Part shown: positions 56,877-64,000 of the stretch, in pieces
Numbering within the stretch: the first letter of the stretch is position 1
Layout of the letters: each line of letters opens with the position of its first letter
Assembly: GCF_022605725.1 (NCBI RefSeq)
Contig: NC_065562.1
Span: forward strand, 372,001 to 436,000
Reading direction: 5' to 3'
DNA length: 64,000 bases
Source: Anthonomus grandis grandis
Taxonomy: Eukaryota; Arthropoda; Insecta; Coleoptera; Curculionidae
The notes under the pieces: model-generated
What the model was told of the DNA's origin: nothing
Seen by the model: only the letters and a program-made list of their open reading frames with translations
The model's database searches: none
Program-made: the position numbers and the translations under genes

Positions 56877-59698
56877 ATGTATACTTTCATAATGCAGGTG
56901 ATTTGCGAACTAAAATAGCTGATCTGCGGAATGCTGTCAACAGTTGCATATATGATGTTGTGATTTTGGTGGAGTCTTGGCTTAATGAAGATTTTCTAGA
57001 CTCGGAGTTAGGGTTCACTGACTTCAATATTTTCCGTCAGGATCGAAGTTACACAAATACAGGGAGGCAAAGGGGTGGTGGCACTTTGATTGCTGTTCGT
57101 AAATGTTTTAAAGCCAGGTTATTACAGACCAGTGATTCAACCCTGGAACACATCTTTGTGCTTGTATCATGCAGTGACAAGAATATCATTTTTGGTGCTG
57201 TCTACATCCCTCCTGCTTCTCCTTTATCAATTTGTGAGGAATTTGCCTCTACATCCATGGATCTTGTGAGTATTCATACTAGTTGTGATATTCTATTTTG
57301 TGGTGATTTTAATCTGCCACATGCGGTATGGAGGAACACTGTGAACGGACTGCATGTTGAGACGGCTGAGTCTATAACATCTGCAAATGTGCTATGTAGT
57401 TGTTGTAACTATCTTAATCTTAAGCAGGTGAATGGCTTGCCAAATTTGTTTGGTACTTTTCTTGATCTGTTTTTCTCAAGTTTGTCAAATGTTAAAGTCA
57501 TATATGCTACTGAAAATTTATCACCGGCATCAAACCACCATCCTGCTTATGAAATAAGTATTCCTATTAATTGTGATTTTAGTCTTAAGTATGATGTTTA
57601 TTATTATGATTTTGTAAACTGTGATTTTGTTGCCATTAATAATTACCTTGCTTGCATGAATTGGGATACTGCTTTTAATCAGAAGGATATTAATAAATGC
57701 ATTGATATTTTTTACAATGCTCTCTATTTTGCTATTGAGATGTTTGTTCTAATTAAACATTTTAAATCATCTAATTTTCCCACTTGGTTTAGTAGAAAAT
57801 TACAGAATCTTGTTATTCAAAAAAAGATTGCTCACACAAAATTCAAAAATAGTAAGAATCCCATGGATTATGTTAATTTTTCAAATTTGAGGAATAAATG
57901 TAAAACTCTTCGTGATGAATGTTTTAGGTTATATATTGAAAGATTAAATACTGAAATTTCTCATGATCCTTCTTCATTTTGGAAACACATCAATAGATTA
58001 CGTAGGTCTGATTCATACCCCAATAGCATGCATATGGAAGCCGAGGTTGCTGGTAATGGTCAAGATATTGTAAACTTATTTGCTAGGTATTTTGAAACTA
58101 CATACAGGCAACCTGTCCGCAAGGCTCCTGACTATAAATTTGATTACAGTCTGGATTTAAATCGCATCTCTTTTTCTTTATTGGACATATTTGATGAAAT
58201 CTTACGCCTTCCGAACAAACATTCTTTTGGCCCTGATCTCATCACCCTGAACCCATCTGTTTTTCTTAAAAACTGTGTATGCACTCTGAGTAAGCCTCTG
58301 CATCACCTTTTCAATCTTTGCTTGACATCAGGCAAATTTCCTGATTATTGGAAGGTAAGCTTTTTAACGCCAATTCATAAAAATGGGGATAGAACTGATA
58401 TTTGTAACTATAGAGGTGTGTGTATTCAGTCTGTAGTTCCTAAACTGTTTGACAGGTTGTTTTCTGTGCGATTTTCGTGGCACTGTAGGCGATTGCTTAG
58501 TGATCATCAGCATGGTTTTTGTCAGGGTAGATCTACGGTGACTAACCTGTTGACTTACCAGTATGATTTGATTGGTGCTTTTGAGAGGTCTGTACAGGTC
58601 GATAGTGTGTACACAGACTTCTCAAAGGCCTTTGATAGGGTTGGTCATGAACATCTGGTTCAGAAGTTTGGGGCTATGGGCCTTGGTAGGACTTTGGTCG
58701 AGTTTTGTCACAGTTTTTTGACTGGTCGCACACAGTTGGTCAGGATAAGTAATTATATTTCTAATGGTATTGAAGTATCTTCAGGCGTGCCTCAAGGTTC
58801 GCATATTGGACCGGTCTTTTTTAACTTGTTCATAAGAGATTTGAGTGATGTAATTGTTCATTCAAAACATCTTGCTTTTGCTGATGATTTTAAACTGTAT
58901 AAAGCCATTGAGTCATATCTTGATGCTGAGCTACTTCAATTGGATTTAAATAGTGTTGCTGAGTGGTGTAATAGCAATAGTCTGGAACTGAATGTAAAGA
59001 AGTGTGTATGTATTTCGTTTGGTCGTTCTAATAAAATTATTAATTATCAATACACAATCAATAATAACGAACTCAAGTCAGTTGATACAGTTAAAGATTT
59101 AGGTGTTCTTTTTGATACCAAGCTAACTTTTTTGCCGCACATTTTGGATATTATTAACAGGAGTATGCGTAGTCTTGGTTTTATCACTAGAAATAGTGTA
59201 CATCTTTCACCTTATTGTTTCAAATTACTTTATTACTCTTTGGTACGTTCCTTGCTTGAGTATGCGTCTGTAATTTGGTCCCCTTATTATGATTCTCATA
59301 TTGAACACCTTGAGGCTGTACAAAGAAGATTCTTAAGATCCCTTGCTTATAGAGCTGAAGTTAATATTTTTCGTAATTATTACATCGACTATAATGCTAT
59401 CAGTGTCCAATTTAATATCCCTAATCTTGAAGTCAGACGGCATTATTCTGATGCTTTAACGTTTTATAAGATCTTAAATGGTTTATATCATTGTCCTACC
59501 ATCTTGGAAGCAATTCCTTTTAACACCTGTCAAAGAAGGATCAACTCTTCTATGTTTCGTTTACCCTTTCATTCGGCCAACTATGGGTTTTTTTCTCCAC
59601 TGACTAGGACTTTGCGTTTCTTTAATGAAAATAGTTTGGATCCATTTTCCGGCGGCTTACGGTCATTCAAATCAAAAATAAATAATCTTACACTTTAA
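56873..59698 (+). CDS. LINE ORF2: AP endonuclease and reverse transcriptase
   Basis: Open in the -1 frame relative to ORF1. The domain start 'NAGDLRTK' lies before the first possible initiation codon (TTG 56903), so a frameshift entry is likely. Endonuclease blocks: 'VILVESWLNE', 'GGGTLIAV', 'FGAVYIPP', GDFN near residue 134, and 'SNHHPAY' near 210, where the usual Asp is Asn. RT blocks: 'YRGVCIQSVVPKLFDR', 'HGFCQGRST', 'DFSKAFDRVGH', 'SGVPQGSHIGPVFFN', and the catalytic FADD near residue 658. The 931 codons from the TTG have no break. Target-primed reverse transcription is the expected role. It fits the Jockey/CR1-like group. Confidence 0.85.
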   Translation, partial: LNVYFHNAGDLRTKIADLRNAVNSCIYDVVILVESWLNEDFLDSELGFTDFNIFRQDRSYTNTGRQRGGGTLIAVRKCFKARLLQTSDSTLEHIFVLVSCSDKNIIFGAVYIPPASPLSICEEFASTSMDLVSIHTSCDILFCGDFNLPHAVWRNTVNGLHVETAESITSANVLCSCCNYLNLKQVNGLPNLFGTFLDLFFSSLSNVKVIYATENLSPASNHHPAYEISIPINCDFSLKYDVYYYDFVNCDFVAINNYLACMNWDTAFNQKDINKCIDIFYNALYFAIEMFVLIKHFKSSNFPTWFSRKLQNLVIQKKIAHTKFKNSKNPMDYVNFSNLRNKCKTLRDECFRLYIERLNTEISHDPSSFWKHINRLRRSDSYPNSMHMEAEVAGNGQDIVNLFARYFETTYRQPVRKAPDYKFDYSLDLNRISFSLLDIFDEILRLPNKHSFGPDLITLNPSVFLKNCVCTLSKPLHHLFNLCLTSGKFPDYWKVSFLTPIHKNGDRTDICNYRGVCIQSVVPKLFDRLFSVRFSWHCRRLLSDHQHGFCQGRSTVTNLLTYQYDLIGAFERSVQVDSVYTDFSKAFDRVGHEHLVQKFGAMGLGRTLVEFCHSFLTGRTQLVRISNYISNGIEVSSGVPQGSHIGPVFFNLFIRDLSDVIVHSKHLAFADDFKLYKAIESYLDAELLQLDLNSVAEWCNSNSLELNVKKCVCISFGRSNKIINYQYTINNNELKSVDTVKDLGVLFDTKLTFLPHILDIINRSMRSLGFITRNSVHLSPYCFKLLYYSLVRSLLEYASVIWSPYYDSHIEHLEAVQRRFLRSLAYRAEVNIFRNYYIDYNAISVQFNIPNLEVRRHYSDALTFYKILNGLYHCPTILEAIPFNTCQRRINSSMFRLPFHSANYGFFSPLTRTLRFFNENSLDPFSGGLRSFKSKINNLTL

Positions 59699-59906
59699 CC
59701 TACGTTCCTTGGATAGTGCTAAGTTTTTAGCCCTGTTGATGACTGTTTTTTCAGAGGTTTTATCTTGGTATATATATATTTTTTTTGTAATTCTAGTATT
59801 GTATTTATATTGCTATATTGTTTAGTATTTTGTATTATCTATTTTGTTTTTGTAAACTGGCTCTGCCGTATATTGAAATAAATAAATAAATAAATAAATA
59901 AATAAA
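59699..59906 (+). other. LINE 3' UTR and (AAAT)n tail
   Basis: About 175 nt of T-rich 3' UTR ending in eight or so AAAT repeats. Tails of this kind are used by several non-LTR groups instead of plain poly(A). Confidence 0.75.
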
Positions 59907-60650
59907 CAGCTACTTAAAGCATGTTTAATTCATCCAGATACTGAGACACTAGCAACAAATAAAATAAAATCTGCCATATTGAATGATGATGTATTTTGGG
60001 ATAGAAACGTTAAATTTATTGAGTTACTGAATCCTGTTGTTTGATCACCTTCATGGAAAATACTACTGCTACATTGTCAGATGTCCGGCACAAGCTGTTC
60101 CCCTTGAAAGAACACTTTAATGCATTTGTTTCAGAAAGTCCATTTCTTCAAAATGAAGAAAAAGTGACGACTAAATCGGTAATAAAAAGAATCGATATGG
60201 CCTGCACCGACACTCACAATGCAGCATATCTACTCGATCCTAGGTATAAAGGAGGAAATTTAACCCCAGGTGAGCTGCAACGTGCTACGAATCTAATAAT
60301 AGAACTTAGCTTCAATAAATCTGAGGTTGACGTATTTGGAGAATTTTCAAATTTTAGAGCAGCAACAAATAAATTTAACTATCAAATAATATGGATAGCA
60401 GTAAAAAGCATCAAATCAGTTTGTAAAACGTCATCGGATATTCCTCCATCAACATGGTAGGAGAGTTGGCAAAAGAAATCGGTACTTCACGATGTAGCTA
60501 TAAAGTTACTAAAAATGCCGGCCTCTTCAGCTTTGTATGAAAAGAACTGGTCAACATGGGGAGTTCTCCATAGTAAATTGAGAAATAGACTGACCACTAC
60601 ACGCTCCGCAAAGCTGGTCTATGTTAAATACAATTTAAATATTAATGTGG
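59907..60650 (+). pseudogene. hAT transposase, C-terminal part with dimerisation domain
   Basis: Continues the hAT frame after the LINE ('QLLKACLIHPDTE', 'WDRNVKFIELLNPVV'). It hits TGA 60042-60044, shifts frame, and goes on in 60041-60460 ('LSDVRHKLFPLKEHFNAF', 'DTHNAAYLLDPRYKGG'). A second nonsense (TAG 60458-60460) follows. The hATC dimerisation block is still readable to about 60650 ('LHDVAIKLLKMPASSALY', 'NWSTWGVLHSKLRNRL'). It is clearly dead. Confidence 0.8.
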
Positions 60651-60699
60651 AATGTAGTTAGTTATATCCATCCACTGCATACTGACTTTTGCTTTAATT

Positions 60700-61006
60700 G
60701 TTGCTCTTTCGAAAAAATTTAAAAGGATTGCTTGTTGCAAAAGGCTACTATGAAATAGGAGACTGTTTAGCAGAGAGATTTTAAATGTACTGTGTCCTTT
60801 TTTGTCATGCTTTAATGTTAAAGTTTTAATATTTTATCAATGAATATGTAAATTTAAGTTTTGTAATTTGTTTATTTGTATTATATGTTAAATATAGTTT
60901 TATTGTATTCTTACTATATAATGGTTTGTTAATTTTTTTGTTTTTTTTTACAGCTTTGTCAACAAGATTTCTTGTGACAATAAAGCTTATATTGATTGAT
61001 TGATTG
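60700..61006 (+). mobile_element. 3' end of another LINE with (ATTG)n tail
   Basis: T-rich 3' UTR-like sequence, 'acaataaagcttatattg', then ATTG repeats (60993-61005). This looks like a heavily 5'-truncated LINE insertion. No RT codons are left. The left edge is a guess. Confidence 0.45.
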
Positions 61007-61452
61007 AAGAAACCACAACTGCTACCACTTACTGTATAAAATGACGATGGTACTTTAGCAGAATGTAATAAAGGCAGTAACTTCCAGTACTAGAATCCAG
61101 TAAAACGGTTCCTACAAATAATGGAGATACACACAATGAAACCGAAGTGGAATGCTGCGAAACTAACGATATGGAAACAGTTTTTAATACTACGCATGAG
61201 ACCCACAAGTGGTCTGCTCCATTAGAACCTGCAGTTTTAGAAGATTGTGAGTGTTGACTGCATGTAAGATGTATATATTGATGTTGGTGAAATAGATATT
61301 AATGACAAAGTTCATTAAGATCCAGATTTTCTTCAAGATAATGCAGAACTTATAAGGGAGATCCTTAGTGAAACAGAAGATGAAGAAAACAGATTCCCAG
61401 GCACTTCAAAAAGAAAAGACATGTGATAAAGAAATTTTGAATCCTTACTTTA
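61007..61452. other. Degraded sequence, possible upstream part of the next pseudogene
   Basis: Short acidic segments can be read (for example 'NAELIREILSETEDEENRF' near 61340), but many stops interrupt. Could be the N-terminus of the DUF7869-type gene. Confidence 0.3.
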
Positions 61453-62128
61453 ATGACACCTAGACTGAAAGTTTGGAAAATGACTCAAGAGATGATGGCG
61501 GCTCTACTGATCAAGGCAAAGGTCAATGGAATTCGTATTCTCACCCCGAAAACAAGGAACCAAGTAGCGACAATGAACCTGAAAAAAATGGAGAAGTTAC
61601 CAAAACACGTAAACGGAAGAAGAACGCAGATAAAGCCGACTGGTTGGTTAATAAAACAATGTACAAAAGAATGAGGGGAATGAGGTAAAACAGGTATCAA
61701 AAAAAAACAAAAAGAAAGAAATTATTTACGGAATTACCAGGCTACAAAGAAAAATGGGCGATTCTTGCAGGTCAAGCGTGTGTCAAAAATCTTCTAAACA
61801 CTTCTGTAATACATTTACAGAAGACGAAAGGAGGCTCATTTTTTAAACATTTTGGGAAAAATGGACTGGGTGGAGAAAAGAGCTTATATCACGGGAAATA
61901 TAGAGTACACGACAACAAAAAGATCATCCAAAGCAGACGAGCCTTCTAGAAGAGCTGGAACGTACTGGTATTACTTGAGAAATCAATGAGAAAAAGAGGG
62001 TATGTAAAAAAATGTTTATGAATACCTTTGGGCTAAATGAAGACATGGTCCATGGGTGCTTTAAAAAAATAGAACATGGTCTAAATACCACAACTAAAAT
62101 GTGTGAAACAACAGTTGTTGGGATTTAA
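61453..62128 (+). pseudogene. N-terminal half of a DUF7869-type gene, decayed
   Basis: Pieces in several frames: 'KADWLVNKTMYKRMRGM' (to 61688), then past stops 'FTELPGYK', 'DERRLIF', 'FWEKMDWVEKRAYI' (near 61845-61900), 'AGTYWYYLRNQ', 'VCKKMFMNTFGL' and 'MCETTVVGI' (ends 62128). This order (hydrophilic head, 'R.. IF..FW..DW', 'K..CK..FL.T.G') is what precedes the GQNKN domain in DUF7869-type invertebrate proteins. At least three frame changes or stops. It lies 14 kb from the C-terminal half at 47093 and the two need not come from one gene. Confidence 0.45.
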
Positions 62129-63034
62129 ACAACTTTTCTTTAACTTAAATATTAAATATAAAATAAAGGCCAACTGATAATCTAAAAAATGATTAAGCAT
62201 TTATATATTCCAAGAAATGAAGAATCGTTTACGGTCGAATTCGGTAAAATAATATTTATAGTAACACGTTCGGTCCGCGCCACCCTTCTTGCTCGCAATT
62301 AATTGCATTTTTAACATTGCGCATGTAAGTAAATTTGTTCTCCTGTTTTCCCCCTTTTTGGTATTATTTGATTATTACTTTAAGTTTCGTAATTCAGATT
62401 GTGTAATTCTTCAAGAACTATTTAGTTAAGTGTATTATTCACCCACAAATTCCTGTTTGCAGGATAACTTTTTTATTTTACAATATTTTTTAATGCGGTT
62501 TTCACTAATAAAATGTACAAATTTTTTTCAAGAGTTGATAAGTGCTAGTTTTTTTAATTTCTCAAAATTTATTTTTTTCTTCAAATTCAGGCATTTTTTT
62601 TACAATTTCTTGAACCGCCGATAAGTTGTTGTAGTATGATTTGGCAACAACGCATGGCCGGGCTAGCATGAATCAAATCAAGAAACGCGCGACGCTTGTT
62701 CGGCACGATTTGCGCAAATGACAATATCGGCTACTGGTCAACATGAATTCAATATTATGTAAAATTGAAATGTTGAATTTTGATTTTTAGATTGAGAGTA
62801 ATTGATCGGGAGTTCACTTAGAAATATTTTATTGCGAAGGTGTTCCAATTTTGTGCGCGTTGTTCTTTATACTATTGAGTTTTTTACGTTTATTTTTAAA
62901 AAATGGGAAAAAGAAGAGACAGAAAGTCAAAAGTTTTTTATTCTAAACGAAAAAATAGGAAGCCAAAAAAGGATCGGTAATCGGTTTAGGCCTAGAATGG
63001 CTGCAAATATGGAATAAGAATGCCACATTGGTTT
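62129..63034. other. No gene recognised
   Basis: AT-rich spacer. The GC-rich islands near 62270 ('gttcggtccgcgccac') and 62650-62715 ('gcatggccgggctagcatga' and 'cgcgcgacgcttgttcggca') stand out in base composition and may be transposon ends. I found no matching inverted repeat. Confidence 0.4.
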
Positions 63035-63190
63035 TATTATTTATACAGGGTGTTTCACTTTTTTGTAGCAGGACTTTAACAGTATTTAGAAAAATTAATT
63101 TTAAGGTAGGTTTCTCATATAAATATTGATCGTCAAACTTTTTGTTTCTGAGATACAGGGCGTCAAAGTTTCCCAAAAAAAAAAGTTTTT
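63035..63190. repeat. TACAGGGTGTTT-type repeat
   Basis: Begins 'tatacagggtgtttcac' (63043) and repeats the theme at 'gagatacagggcgtcaaagt' (63149). Phrases like these are widespread in insect genomes as ends of non-autonomous DNA elements. No transposase here. Confidence 0.4.
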
Positions 63191-63555
63191 ATTTTTTAAT
63201 ATCCGAACTATCAAAGATATTGAGATCAAAATTGGTATAAACAATTCTAGGATGAAGGGTCATAATCGTAAATAATGTCATGTTTCTACGTTGGCCAGTG
63301 GCGGAGATATGACGCCACTGGATTAAGTCGATTAAACGATCATTTCTAAATAGTGCATTTAATTGTAAACAAAAATGCCCTCTTGATATTTTTTCGTATC
63401 TGACTCCGTTTTCTCCCCAAATTGGGTTGTAAAAATCACTTAAGATTTAAAGATAAATTTATTTCAACCGTCTAATAAATCGCAACATAGAACAATACCA
63501 CAAATACTTATAACTTATTTATAACAAACAACAGATTACAAGAACATAACAAACA
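63191..63555. other. No gene recognised
   Basis: AT-rich sequence between a repeat and a transposase remnant. 'gtggcggagatatgacgcca' near 63297 may belong to the preceding element. Confidence 0.4.
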
Positions 63556-63565
63556 ATTAACAAAT

Positions 63566-63737
63566 TTAAAGAAGGTGTTCGAAATGTGAACCTTTTTCTG
63601 CAATACATAATTCACATCGACGAATAACCGAACGTGAAATTATTTAAAAATGGTACTATTTCATTACAAGCAATCCTAATTCTATTTATAAAGTCATCCC
63701 TTGTTGGAACATTCTATTTATAAAGTCATCCCTTGTT
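63566..63737 (-). pseudogene. C-terminal remnant of a DDE transposase
   Basis: Minus-strand codons 63643-63566 end 'RRCELCIAEKGSHFEHLL' then stop, a tail typical of Tc1/mariner-like transposases in insects. Upstream, in a shifted frame, 'TRDDFINRIRIACNEI' (about 63740-63690) fits the preceding helix of such proteins. A frame change near 63650 and a 27-bp direct duplication (63679-63705 and 63711-63737) disrupt it. Confidence 0.5.
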
Positions 63738-64000
63738 ACTTCAGCGTTTGAGTTGCTGGCGGCTGGTGACCTTAGCAGCTCCTCCTGAATGGATGAAAGG
63801 TCCATCCTGGCTTCGGGGGTTTTGGGGGTAGGATCCCCTGTCTTGCTTGTGGATTCTTTTTCTCCGACGTCCCTTTCTTGTAAGTTCATAATAAGTTCAT
63901 TTTTTGGGTTGGGTTGGGTTGGATAATAAGTTCATTTTTTGGGTTGGTGAGAATATTAAGTAAGTATATTATTAAAATCTAGCAAATTTATTGCTTATTC
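63738..64000. other. Short hydrophilic frame and direct duplications
   Basis: The minus frame 63686-63889 (67 codons) is Ser/Pro/Glu-rich, with no domain, and partly reads the transposase duplication. A 25-bp block 'ataataagttcattttttgg' plus 'gttgg' occurs at about 63888 and 63923. A (TTGGG)-like run lies between. Confidence 0.3.

Larger units (their letters stand above)
55695..59906 (+). mobile_element. Near-intact LINE nested in the hAT transposase
   Basis: Has ORF1, ORF2 and an (AAAT)n tail (59873-59906). The hAT reading frame resumes at 59907 in phase, so the empty site can be inferred exactly. AATAAA occurs on both sides (55689-55694 and 59901-59906), which fits a short target duplication but cannot be separated from the tail. 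The 5' end lies only 12 nt before the ORF1 Met. Confidence 0.85.

Noticed and set aside
2831..63000. CRISPR array, bacterial operons or rRNA/tRNA genes
   Set aside because: Repeat lengths, introns and element types are eukaryotic. No spacer-repeat pattern or complete structural RNA gene was seen.
63905..63925. Telomere-like (TTGGG)n run
   Set aside because: Only about three repeats, inside a local duplication. Not enough to infer a telomere or interstitial telomeric sequence.

Overview
This is an AT-rich, repeat-dominated stretch of an animal nuclear genome, most likely an insect. The reasons are Ty3/Gypsy, LINE, hAT and DDE transposon remnants, short GT-AG introns, dispersed 'TACAGGGTG' motifs and an endogenous chuvirus-like glycoprotein fragment. 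I see no host gene that I can name with confidence, and I cannot fix the species.

Layout. 1-2830: old pieces of a repeat family, interrupted by an inverted-repeat element whose arms carry hammerhead-ribozyme motifs of the type known from Penelope-like elements. 2831-27702: six tandem units of about 4.49, 3.55 and 4.40 kb arranged A-B-C-A'-B'-C', a higher-order repeat with a period near 12.43 kb. Each unit opens with a cluster of hairpins around the hyperstable core GCGAAGC and carries 5-6 copies of a roughly 119-bp subrepeat centred on the palindrome GTCACGTGAC. 27743-34109: a 5'-truncated Ty3/Gypsy element joined to the array through 6 bp of microhomology. 34110-37532: an inverted partial Gypsy copy, fused on its 5' side to a chuvirus-like glycoprotein fragment. 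This copy lacks exactly a 69-nt GT-AG intron-like segment present in the two direct copies. 37533-46935: spacer, then a longer Gypsy copy (gag, protease, reverse transcriptase, RNase H, integrase, 3' LTR candidate) with a tandem 421-bp tail. 47093-47952: the C-terminal half of a broken gene with a DUF7869-like D-x-x-G-G-Q-N-K-N motif. 50000-52740: a dispersed, diverged relative of the array unit. 52741-53720: a broken LINE RT fragment. 53988-60650: a dead hAT transposase, split by an almost intact LINE (55695-59906). 60700-62130: another LINE 3' tail and the N-terminal half of a DUF7869-type gene. 63035-64000: a TACAGGGTG element, a transposase C-terminus and short direct duplications.

How the parts work together. 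The Gypsy element and the LINE each show a canonical, correctly phased -1 ribosomal frameshift heptamer at their gag/pol or ORF1/ORF2 junction (G_GGA_AAC and A_AAA_AAC). The Gypsy site is followed by a perfect 9-bp stem. The inverted Gypsy copy looks like the product of reverse transcription of a spliced read-through RNA with a template switch onto a viral mRNA, which would explain the adjacent viral fragment. The rest of the window is satellite-like amplification and nested insertion.
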